Source: an uncultured Ruminococcus sp. (GTDB taxonomy: Bacteria; Bacillota; Clostridia; Oscillospirales; Ruminococcaceae). From it: a stretch of 46,180 nucleotides of DNA. Below the pieces are notes generated by a model that made no database searches, had not been told where the DNA came from, and worked only from the letters and a program-made list of their open reading frames with translations. A program made the position numbers and the translations under genes. Below are positions 1 to 7,832 of this stretch, in pieces (position 1 is the first letter of the stretch; every line of letters begins with the position of its first letter). The DNA lies in the NCBI RefSeq assembly GCF_947301925.1, contig NZ_CAMYUE010000019.1, forward strand, positions 1 through 46,180, in the 5' to 3' direction.

Positions 1-59
1 GCCATCGGCGAGGGCATTTTTGTATCCTATGGGACGCGGTTTATTTGACGCTTACTAAA

Positions 60-90
60 TAAGAGCGTCACTTAACAAGTGACGCTCTTA
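60..90 (-). terminator. Intrinsic terminator after LPXTG remnant
   Basis: A 13-bp inverted repeat around a 4-nt loop (AAGAGCGTCACTT / AGTGACGCTCTT) lies just downstream of the minus-strand LPQTG stop codon. The following T-rich run is short on the minus strand, so efficiency is uncertain. Confidence 0.6.
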
Positions 91-98
91 ATAGTTAC

Positions 99-257
99 TT
101 ATTCGGTTTCTTTTCTTGATTTAACTATAAGCATTGTACCGCAAATTGTCATAAGTACTGCAACAACTACAATTTTCAAATAAATATCTGAGTAGCCCGT
201 CTGAGGAAGAGTGGTAATGTTATTGTCTCCATTTGTTATCGTTGATGTAGTGGTACC
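99..257 (-). pseudogene. C-terminal remnant of an LPXTG cell-wall-anchored protein
   Basis: The minus frame encodes an LPQTG motif, a hydrophobic span of about 20 residues and a short basic tail (KSRKETE), followed by a stop and a terminator. This is the complete sortase sorting signal of a surface protein. The frame is closed by a stop codon at 258-260, so the rest of the protein is missing. A different minus frame (220-297) starts with ATG after an AGGTG site, reads MTVIGFRVSTKEIR and ends after 25 codons; it looks like the beginning of an unrelated gene fused to this remnant. The arrangement suggests a recombination scar near position 255-300. The sorting signal is seen directly; the scar is inferred. 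Confidence 0.6.
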
Positions 258-351
258 TTATCTCTTTAGTTGATACTCTAAATCCAATAACAGTCATTTT
301 ATCTACACCTCACAAACCCATTATTCTCACATTACAAATATCAACATCAAT

Positions 352-3300
352 ATGCCTATTGAAGCTGAAGGAGATATCGGTCTTACAGGTAATATAAATA
401 TTACAAGCGGCATAAAGGCTCTGAATGATGTTATCCTCAGCGGAAACGTGGAGAACTCCCAGGACTCTGTTATCTGTGCTGAAACCGGTAATATAACTAT
501 AAATACAGATAATGTTAACCTTAACGGACTTGTCTATGCACCTTATGGCTGCGTTAATATCACTGCACAGAATCTGAATATCAACAGTGTTATCATCATT
601 GCCGATACCATAACTATAACCTGTCCCAATCTCAATGCAAACTACAACTCTCAGATGGCGGAGTTCCTTGGTAATGAGTCGGAACCAATAAACACTGATG
701 ATATAGAGATAGTTGCCTACGGCGAGTATGATGATGAAACAGAAGTATTCAGCGTATACTGGAATACCACAGTACCCGACGGAAGCTTTGATATACAGAT
801 ATCAGATGATGGTGAGAGCTACATCTCAATAGGTACTGTAACAAACGTAGATTCTTTTGAGTACTCATTCACAGAGCCTTTTGAAAAGAAATACATAAAG
901 GTAATTGAAACCACAAACAACGGTACGGTATTTGAATCTGTTCCTTTCATAGTAATCAGTACAGAGAACGGATATGATACAAAAGTTCTTGACAGCGATG
1001 AAGACGGTCTTCCGGATATATATGAACTGAAAATAGGTACCGATCCCTATGATACTGATACAGATGATGACGGACTTACAGATTATCAGGAATATGTCTT
1101 TACTCAGACTGATCCCCTTGTTTATGATTCGGTAACAGAAGGTATTTCCGATGCTGATGCAGATACAGATGAGGACGGTCTCAGCAACATAGACGAGTTT
1201 ACAAGAAGAACATATCCCTGGACTCCCGATACAGATCTGGACGGGCCCAGCGACTATGACGAAATCTATGTATATGGAACAGATCCGCTGGTCGCTGACA
1301 GCGATGAAGACGGGATAGATGACGGTTCAGAGATAAAACTTGGCCTTGACCCGAATGATCCTGCAACAAATGGCGTTCCCGACGGCGAATATGCTGTTCA
1401 GCAAACTATATCTGCGGATAACAATATTCTCGCTTCCGTCAATACAGCTGAAAGCCCATATGTGCTCTCGATAGATATAAAGACCAACGGTGATGCTGAA
1501 GAAGAGCTTACTGTAGATGAGAGCGGTTATTCAGCTGCCATAGAAAACGATGCTATGATAGGCGCAAGTGTCAACATAGATATCACTGACACTTGCAATC
1601 CTGAAGAAATAGTGCTAAAATATGATATAAAGGAAGCTTATATCGATAATACTCTTGATAAGTTCTCATCACTTGGCGAATTTCAGGGTATAAAGCGCCT
1701 GAATGTGTTCAGGTTCGATGAAGAAGAAGGAATGCTTCTCCCCGTTGAGACTGAATTTGATGTTGAGAACAACAAACTCTATGCAGCAGTAAATGAAACA
1801 GGTACTTACTGCCTCATGGATATGGAAATCTGGCTCGATAATCTCGATGTGGAAATGCCTGCCGAGAATAATGTTCCTGCACCTAAGGCGGCACCCAAAG
1901 CCGCTCCGGACAACAATTCTGAATGGGCGTCGGAGCATGTAAACAATCCCATTGATATCGTATTTCTCTTACAAACTTCAGGCAGAGATGATGATGAGCA
2001 TTCTTTTAAAACGGAAAAAGAGGAGTTACTTTCATTTTGCGAAGCAGTTTTTTCAGAATATGCAGATGTCAGAGTATACATTATTGGTTTTGGAAGAACT
2101 AAGGCAGAAATTCTTTCAGGTGAAACGACATATCATACAAACTTTGACGCTGTAAAAAGTACACTTGAAACAATAAACTATGGATATAGTCAATATGCTT
2201 GTAATTCCAGTAAAGCTTTCAGGGTGCTGATAGAATCTATCCATTTGCGTCAAAATGCTGATAGATTTATATATCTTGTCAATAGTGCAGCCGGCATATG
2301 TGAGGGTCAATATAATCAATGGTCAGTAATAGACCGCGGAATAGGCATATATAGCCAAATTGATCCCGCAGTTTACTGGTATGATGAAAATGAGCGCCTC
2401 CAGTATATACAGAGAATAAAGGAAAACGGCGGATTCTATACATACGTATATTATAAAGTGACACGTCTTGAAATGCTTGAGAATTTGAAGGCGAATCTAT
2501 CAGCAGCCCGACCTATATATGATATCTATCTTCCGACAAGGTGGAAGAAGATAGTCCTTGACGGTGAACTTACTCCCAACGGAGCAACAAAATCTGATAA
2601 AGATCCTTTGACAGACTGGGAGGAAGTTGATACGTCAAAAATAACAGTTAATTCTGATGGCAGTATAGAACTTCCCGTTTTCCGTGTGGCAGACATAATA
2701 GGTCATCTTACAAGATTTAACACTAATGGCGAATATAACTTCCTTTTAAATGATCCAACTCCGCGTTATTACTTACCTATTCACTCTGATCCTACCGATG
2801 AGGATACGGATGATGACGGATTGAATGATTATGATGATCCAGAGCCGTTGAAAAAAGCATATATCAAGCCTTTTGGTACAGATGAATACAAAGCAGAAGT
2901 CGTTCAAAAGGCAGAGCTTAAATATCAGGGGTCATATAACCACACATGGTATAATATTTTGGATGGTGTTTTGCCTTATTATCTTAACATCAAAAAGGAA
3001 AATGATTATATAGCAAAAGCTGAATTAGACATAATGATGACAGATGTAAATAATTACGGATTATATCTTAAATCCGTATCTGATGAAAACTGGCTTAGTT
3101 TTTGCAAGTTTTTCAATGAATGCGTGCTAGAATACGGCACAGTTGACGAAGAATTACACTATTTCAGACTAAAACTTAATCGTACTCCGGAAACATTACA
3201 AGATATGATTGACCTTATCAATTCAACACCCAATATAAACGATAAATGGATAATGTGTAGTCCACAAAAGGGTAGATTCCATATGTTTGGTGATAACGGC

Positions 3301-3684
3301 GCGTATAATATCAAATTTATATCTTCAAATAATACTGATAATATATATGAAGCTGTTTATGATAAAAATGGAAATATCATAACCGAGAACAATGATTACG
3401 GCAAAAATATGGGTACATACAATTATGCAAGTTCCTCCAAGCATAAAAAGAAACATAATAAATTTGACAGAGACACCTATCTAGAATATGGAAATACGAT
3501 ATCAGATCCTAAGCCAATTAAAAATGCTGAAAATGATAACGTAATTAATCATCGCCCAGCAGATAAAAATGATATTACCAAAGTAGATATAAATGCTCAA
3601 AATCATTATATCAAAGTCTGCAACGATATCGGAATTGATTATGAAGAACTAATTAAAAATGATTTCTCTGATAAATGTTATTAA
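352..3684 (+). CDS. Large thrombospondin type 3 repeat / vWA-like protein, probably 5'-truncated
   Basis: 1110 residues. Residues 1-110 are Asn/Ile-rich short repeats like a beta-solenoid or polymer-forming domain (NITINTDNVNLNGLVYAP). A fibronectin-like segment follows. Calcium-binding DxDxDG repeats typical of thrombospondin type 3 run from about 214 to 330, with one more near 813. A vWA-like fold starts near 532 (IDIVFLLQTSG), but the MIDAS DxSxS is lost (Q-T-S). There is no signal peptide or anchor, and the frame stays open upstream to a stop at 271-273 without a start codon, so the N-terminus is probably missing. The second half is more AT-rich than the first. By family knowledge such proteins are secreted. 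The variable C-terminus followed by a small membrane gene could be an effector and its immunity partner; that is inference. Confidence 0.7.
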   Translation: MPIEAEGDIGLTGNINITSGIKALNDVILSGNVENSQDSVICAETGNITINTDNVNLNGLVYAPYGCVNITAQNLNINSVIIIADTITITCPNLNANYNSQMAEFLGNESEPINTDDIEIVAYGEYDDETEVFSVYWNTTVPDGSFDIQISDDGESYISIGTVTNVDSFEYSFTEPFEKKYIKVIETTNNGTVFESVPFIVISTENGYDTKVLDSDEDGLPDIYELKIGTDPYDTDTDDDGLTDYQEYVFTQTDPLVYDSVTEGISDADADTDEDGLSNIDEFTRRTYPWTPDTDLDGPSDYDEIYVYGTDPLVADSDEDGIDDGSEIKLGLDPNDPATNGVPDGEYAVQQTISADNNILASVNTAESPYVLSIDIKTNGDAEEELTVDESGYSAAIENDAMIGASVNIDITDTCNPEEIVLKYDIKEAYIDNTLDKFSSLGEFQGIKRLNVFRFDEEEGMLLPVETEFDVENNKLYAAVNETGTYCLMDMEIWLDNLDVEMPAENNVPAPKAAPKAAPDNNSEWASEHVNNPIDIVFLLQTSGRDDDEHSFKTEKEELLSFCEAVFSEYADVRVYIIGFGRTKAEILSGETTYHTNFDAVKSTLETINYGYSQYACNSSKAFRVLIESIHLRQNADRFIYLVNSAAGICEGQYNQWSVIDRGIGIYSQIDPAVYWYDENERLQYIQRIKENGGFYTYVYYKVTRLEMLENLKANLSAARPIYDIYLPTRWKKIVLDGELTPNGATKSDKDPLTDWEEVDTSKITVNSDGSIELPVFRVADIIGHLTRFNTNGEYNFLLNDPTPRYYLPIHSDPTDEDTDDDGLNDYDDPEPLKKAYIKPFGTDEYKAEVVQKAELKYQGSYNHTWYNILDGVLPYYLNIKKENDYIAKAELDIMMTDVNNYGLYLKSVSDENWLSFCKFFNECVLEYGTVDEELHYFRLKLNRTPETLQDMIDLINSTPNINDKWIMCSPQKGRFHMFGDNGAYNIKFISSNNTDNIYEAVYDKNGNIITENNDYGKNMGTYNYASSSKHKKKHNKFDRDTYLEYGNTISDPKPIKNAENDNVINHRPADKNDITKVDINAQNHYIKVCNDIGIDYEELIKNDFSDKCY

Positions 3685-3699
3685 TAAGGTGGGATTTAT

Positions 3700-4104
3700 A
3701 TGAAATCAATACAGCGAAAATTAAATGTAGCAACTATTGTTGCAACTGTTATTTATATTATTGGGAATTTTGAAACCATCCTTATTTATCCATATGATAG
3801 TCCATCAAGAACTCCAAATAGTTTATGGTTAAAACATCAATATTGGCTTGATGATATTTTTGGTGAATATAGAGGGCTTCGTATTTTTAGAATTATGAGA
3901 GATACGTCATGGTGGTTTGTTGAGAATCATAAAAATGTTATATTTTTTATTATTATTTCAATCATGATGCTCATTTCAATCATTATAGGAGTGAAATCCA
4001 AAAAAATCAACAAGTTTCTTTTAGTATATTATACTATATGTTTCTTGTTAATGGCTTTCGTTGCATTTCTGGCATCACCAAGATTTGATGATTACTACTC
4101 CTAA
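3700..4104 (+). CDS. Small three-TM membrane protein
   Basis: 134 residues with hydrophobic segments near residues 8-30, 85-104 and 110-128, so an integral membrane protein. It starts 15 nt after the large TSP3 protein with an AAGGTGG site 7 nt before the ATG and ends at a strong terminator, so the two are probably co-transcribed. Base composition is AT-rich, like the 3' half of its neighbour. No family is recognised. Its position directly behind a large secreted protein with a variable C-terminus would fit an immunity or accessory membrane protein, but nothing in the sequence proves it. Confidence 0.6.
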   Translation: MKSIQRKLNVATIVATVIYIIGNFETILIYPYDSPSRTPNSLWLKHQYWLDDIFGEYRGLRIFRIMRDTSWWFVENHKNVIFFIIISIMMLISIIIGVKSKKINKFLLVYYTICFLLMAFVAFLASPRFDDYYS

Positions 4105-4111
4105 AAAATAT

Positions 4112-4149
4112 AAAATTATAAGGGCAGCCCAAACTGCCCTTATAATTTT
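4112..4149. terminator. Bidirectional intrinsic terminator
   Basis: A 16-bp perfect stem (AAAATTATAAGGGCAG / CTGCCCTTATAATTTT) with a 6-nt loop sits between converging transcripts: the TSP3 pair on plus and the conjugation operon on minus. Both strands end in T runs. Confidence 0.85.
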
Positions 4150-4226
4150 AGCATATTATGTTGAAAGCTGCGAATTGCACTTAAAGCGTATCTGATGAAA
4201 CTGGCGGAGTTTTTTGCCAGGAACTA

Positions 4227-4424
4227 TCATTTTGTTTTCTTTGCCTGATTATTGCTTGAAACAGTATCGATATACTCTCGGACGTTTTTGAGCACTGTCT
4301 TGCTGTAAAGCTGCTCTGCGTATTTATCGATCTCAGCATTCAGCGTGGTGTTCCGCTGTGTCAGATACATCTCCAGCGCAGATATTTTTTTATCGCTCAT
4401 TGATAAAATAATCTTGTCTTTCAT
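4227..4424 (-). CDS. Small ICE-associated protein (DUF6103-like)
   Basis: 65 residues, charged, predicted helical (SALEMYLTQRNTTLNAEIDKYAEQ). Its beginning overlaps the stop of the preceding ArdA-like gene by 4 nt (ATGA), so it is translationally coupled as the last gene of the conjugation operon. Small proteins of this type, with a central E/D-rich helix followed by a VREYID-like segment, are common at the end of clostridial conjugative-element operons and are annotated DUF6103. That assignment is from memory of the family pattern. Function unknown. Confidence 0.6.
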   Translation of the reverse strand: MKDKIILSMSDKKISALEMYLTQRNTTLNAEIDKYAEQLYSKTVLKNVREYIDTVSSNNQAKKTK

Positions 4425-5512
4425 GTCAAGCTCACCTCCATTTCTTCGTCCTCAGTCTGCTCCTGTTCCCGAAAGATAGGAGAGTAAAGCTCCTGACCTT
4501 GTCCCGATATTATTCCGTATGAAGTTACAATGCCGCCTTTAGCGTTAAGTACACGGCTGCCGATGTCGGCAAGGTTTGCAGCTTCAAGTATCTCTATATC
4601 AAAATCCTGCGGCAGTAGCTTTTGCAGATATTTCTTGCCGTAAGAGTTCTCATCACGCAGCAGAGGAGCAAATTCAAATTCTGAAAGACTGTCAATAACT
4701 TCTATTGCACCTTCTTCATTCTCTATCTCTCCAAGCTCCATGACTGCTTTCAGCTTTACAAGGTCAGCGTTATCAAGTGCTGCGATTTTTTCTGCAAGCT
4801 CATTCAGCTTTGAGATATTTTCAACGTGATCTATGTAAGGAAGCGGCGACCGCAATTCGTAAACTTGTTCCTCGGTATAGTCGCCATTGTAAGGCAGAGT
4901 ATACCATTGAACCGACTTTTCAGTTTCACCGATCAATATCTGGAACTCATTTCGAGATGGTTTACCGATGTTTATCTCCATGTCAGGCGGTTCATAATCA
5001 AAGACTTCGCAGTAATATCCGTCAACAAATGTCCCTTTGAACTGCTCAGCAGCAAGCCTGCCTATCGCAGCCTTATCAAGCAGCGGTATCAGCTCATCGG
5101 GACAGTTTTCAACCTCGGATATCATATCATTGTCGATAACTACTTCACCAAGCTCAGCATAATCCCTGCAGGGATATATCGGATATGTTTCCAAGCCGTA
5201 TGTCACAAGTATCAGGTCATCAAGGTTATAATCCTCATGAGCCATAAGAACTGCTTTGAAGCCTGCCGTATATGACGGCGTTAACTGCTCAAGCCGCTGT
5301 GCAAGAAAATTCAGTTTGAACAGGTCATCATAGAAGCCGCCCTTGCACATTTCTTCGGGAATACGCTCATCATCAATATTGATGTATACATTGCAGTATT
5401 TATTTTCAACGCCGAGCCTGTCGAGGATTTCGTAAAGCTCCAACGGCTTTTTAGGCAGTTGTACAGTGATGCTGTACTTGTCATCATATTTATTTCGTAA
5501 TCTCGCTCTCAT
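4421..5512 (-). CDS. ICE-encoded ArdA-like antirestriction-type protein
   Basis: 363 residues, acidic. The N-terminal half (MRARLRNKYDDKYSITVQLP ... LVTYGLETYPIYPCRDYAELGEVVIDN) matches a conserved clostridial conjugative-element family related to antirestriction ArdA proteins, which are acidic DNA mimics blocking type I restriction. The C-terminal half is likewise Asp/Glu-rich, with ANLADIGSRVLNAKGGIVTSYG near the end. It lies between the wall-hydrolase-like gene (4 nt upstream) and the DUF6103-like gene (4-nt overlap). Antirestriction fits a conjugation operon, but the exact family is not certain from sequence reading alone. Confidence 0.55.
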   Translation of the reverse strand: MRARLRNKYDDKYSITVQLPKKPLELYEILDRLGVENKYCNVYINIDDERIPEEMCKGGFYDDLFKLNFLAQRLEQLTPSYTAGFKAVLMAHEDYNLDDLILVTYGLETYPIYPCRDYAELGEVVIDNDMISEVENCPDELIPLLDKAAIGRLAAEQFKGTFVDGYYCEVFDYEPPDMEINIGKPSRNEFQILIGETEKSVQWYTLPYNGDYTEEQVYELRSPLPYIDHVENISKLNELAEKIAALDNADLVKLKAVMELGEIENEEGAIEVIDSLSEFEFAPLLRDENSYGKKYLQKLLPQDFDIEILEAANLADIGSRVLNAKGGIVTSYGIISGQGQELYSPIFREQEQTEDEEMEVSLT

Positions 5513-5516
5513 AATC

Positions 5517-6479
5517 TCACTCTCCTCCTGTAGTTGTTTCTGTTTCCTGTTCCGTTACTTCCTGCGGATATGTGACCGCATCAAAAGTACACCAGTTCGT
5601 CCAATCTCCGTCCGAGATAGCCTGCCGCTGAACGCAGCCGCCAATAGCAGAAGAGAAAACAACTTCTCCACCGCCGACATACACTCCGAAGTCAGTACCG
5701 TTGGATACTCCCACGCCCTGTATCTCAGGCATGGTATCAATGCCGCCTTGCTCGGTATAGTACATATCAACGATCTCATCTGTGAAGTTCTTACTTTCGG
5801 TATCATAACGCACATACCCCATTATCAGTCCCACATTATCGGCACAGCGAATACGATTCTCGCCCGTGCGCTCACCGAAGCAGTTATCTGCATATCCCCA
5901 GCCCGATTCATAAGCGTTCCTGCACCATGCGGCGAGATCGGAGGCGTTTTTAGCGGAGCTGTCCGTGAACATATACTCGTTGATAGTAGAATTCATCACA
6001 AGAGTATACGTCCGCTTGAATTCAGTGTAATCGATATCAATGCAGTAATCGGCATTGAGACTTTGTATAAGCTGCTCATCGTCCTGTGAGAAATGCTCTC
6101 CGTATGCCGTGAAGTCCGTGAGCCTGTTGCCATTAAAGTAGGACATATATATTAGCTGCGCCTTTATCGTCTGCTCTCTCAGGTCGGCCGCAGTCATTGC
6201 ATCAGCTATTGACTGTCCGTCAGCCTCAACTGCCGAGATATTCTCTTGTTGTTCGGGCGATAGCTGAGAAATAAAAGCCGCCATATCAAACTGTAAATCA
6301 GTTTCGGGCGGCTCTACACTTCCTAATGACATAAATACGATTATCGGGAGCAGTATCAGCATTAAAAGTCCTACGCAAATACTTCCGATTACTATGAGGA
6401 CAGTATCTCGTTTCTTCTTATCTGTTGCCGTATCAACGACTTTCATTTTCAGCAGGGCTTTCGCTATCGTTGTAATCAT
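5517..6479 (-). CDS. Membrane-anchored NlpC/P60-like conjugation wall-hydrolase homologue
   Basis: 320 residues. A cytoplasmic N-terminus and one membrane span (about residues 28-52) precede a linker and a C-terminal fold resembling NlpC/P60 (RCADNVGLIMGYVRY ... GTDFGVYVGGGEVV). In active enzymes these segments read DCSGLV and H-x-GIYxG. Here Asn/Val follow the cysteine region and Asp replaces the expected His, so activity is doubtful. The start at 6479 is preferred because AGGTG lies about 10 nt upstream; the alternative ATG at 6497 has no ribosome site. CwlT/VirB1-type proteins normally open peptidoglycan for the transfer channel. Located in the minus-strand transfer operon. Confidence 0.6.
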   Translation of the reverse strand: MITTIAKALLKMKVVDTATDKKKRDTVLIVIGSICVGLLMLILLPIIVFMSLGSVEPPETDLQFDMAAFISQLSPEQQENISAVEADGQSIADAMTAADLREQTIKAQLIYMSYFNGNRLTDFTAYGEHFSQDDEQLIQSLNADYCIDIDYTEFKRTYTLVMNSTINEYMFTDSSAKNASDLAAWCRNAYESGWGYADNCFGERTGENRIRCADNVGLIMGYVRYDTESKNFTDEIVDMYYTEQGGIDTMPEIQGVGVSNGTDFGVYVGGGEVVFSSAIGGCVQRQAISDGDWTNWCTFDAVTYPQEVTEQETETTTGGE

Positions 6480-6537
6480 TTTTTTGTAACACCTCATGTA
6501 AAAGAAAGAGCTGCCAATGGCAGCTCATATAAATCAT

Positions 6538-7761
6538 TCAATTCATGCTTATGTTATAATCCTCAGCGGTAACTTCTTCGGAATATTCGTCCGTAAAGCC
6601 GTTTTCAGCATAAACGTTCTGTCCGATAGTCAACTTCTGTAAAGTCTCTATCCTGTTTCTTACCGACTCAGAAATCAGTTCAATTCGCTCAGGCTTCTGT
6701 CCTTCAAGAACCTTCCTGATGTCATCTTCAACGCCGTTGAGCTTTGAAAAATCAAACCGACTGATATCTGAAACAAGCTTTATCTGTTCGCTGTGATGCT
6801 TTTTGAATGGCTTGCATTTTATCTCTGTATTCTTTATCTGATCTTCGGAACGGTTAAACCAAAGGGAAGTACCGCTGTCAAAAATCGGTGCAGCGCCTAT
6901 CCATTCAAGTGTTTCTGCGTTCCTTATAAGTCCGAAATTATTAAAATGCCTGTCCTCATTGGCAATTATATAGTCAACAACTATCATCTCATCAATAGCA
7001 GCTGATATATCAACGCCCAGTTCTTTACAGGTATTGATATAGTGAAGATAATCATTTTCGTGATTCTCTTTCCCTCTGATCTGCAATATCCTGTAAGCAC
7101 TGACGAGCTCAGTATCCTTTGTAATAAAGTCCTCACAAAGGCTGAACGGCTCGTTCCCTAAATGGATTATGCTGTATGGAACATGGCTTATTCCAAGTCT
7201 ATCCATTATTATTGAAGCGATTACCTCGTTATACGGCTGCTGCCTATAAGGCATCGATCCTGCTTTCAGCAAGCAGCGTTTACCGTCTATTATCTTCCAA
7301 CGCTTTTTAAGATTACCGTCGGAGGTATTATCGGGCGAATTAAAATCAAAGCCTGATGATTTGGTATTTGTTCCGAATAATACATCACCTATATCATCAG
7401 AGAAATTGTTATCGAAGAAATTAACGTCCTCCCACTTCATACTGCTGCCATTCGGCTTTATCCAGTAATGATCAGAAAGGCTGAGACCGAAGCATTTTGT
7501 CAAAAGCTCGCTCGGATCAGATATACCAAGTGTATCAAAAGCATCGGCAATACCCATTCTGCTCGCAGGAATGGAACGGCTGCACCACCATTTATTCAAT
7601 GCGCCGCGGTCAATGACCTCATTATGATGTAAAGGGTGCACTATTCCTACAGGAAAATGTTCCCTGCGCATTACTTCATTGACTGATGTTATTCCTCCAA
7701 GAACATCATCGATATCAATATCCGCAACCTCTATATTCTTATGCATTAACAGATATTTCAT
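6538..7761 (-). CDS. HipA-like Ser/Thr kinase domain protein
   Basis: 407 residues from the ATG at 7761, preceded by GAGGTG five bases upstream. The C-terminal half has HipA-family kinase signatures: NEDRHFNNFG (about 268-277, catalytic loop) and FDSGTS (about 294-299, metal-binding Asp). A Lys-containing strand (GKRCLLKAGS, about 160-169) fits the ATP-binding lobe. The N-terminal 150 residues do not match classical HipA. No HipB-like HTH partner is next to it. It is placed between virB4-like and the wall-hydrolase-like gene in the same orientation, so it travels with the transfer module. HipA kinases act in toxin-antitoxin or phage defence; the role here is unknown. Confidence 0.65.
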   Translation of the reverse strand: MKYLLMHKNIEVADIDIDDVLGGITSVNEVMRREHFPVGIVHPLHHNEVIDRGALNKWWCSRSIPASRMGIADAFDTLGISDPSELLTKCFGLSLSDHYWIKPNGSSMKWEDVNFFDNNFSDDIGDVLFGTNTKSSGFDFNSPDNTSDGNLKKRWKIIDGKRCLLKAGSMPYRQQPYNEVIASIIMDRLGISHVPYSIIHLGNEPFSLCEDFITKDTELVSAYRILQIRGKENHENDYLHYINTCKELGVDISAAIDEMIVVDYIIANEDRHFNNFGLIRNAETLEWIGAAPIFDSGTSLWFNRSEDQIKNTEIKCKPFKKHHSEQIKLVSDISRFDFSKLNGVEDDIRKVLEGQKPERIELISESVRNRIETLQKLTIGQNVYAENGFTDEYSEEVTAEDYNISMN

Positions 7762-7832
7762 TGGTGCACCTCTTTTCCTTTTACCGATATTAGTTATTAT
7801 ACCATTATTTTCAGTATAAATCAAGTCTTTTG

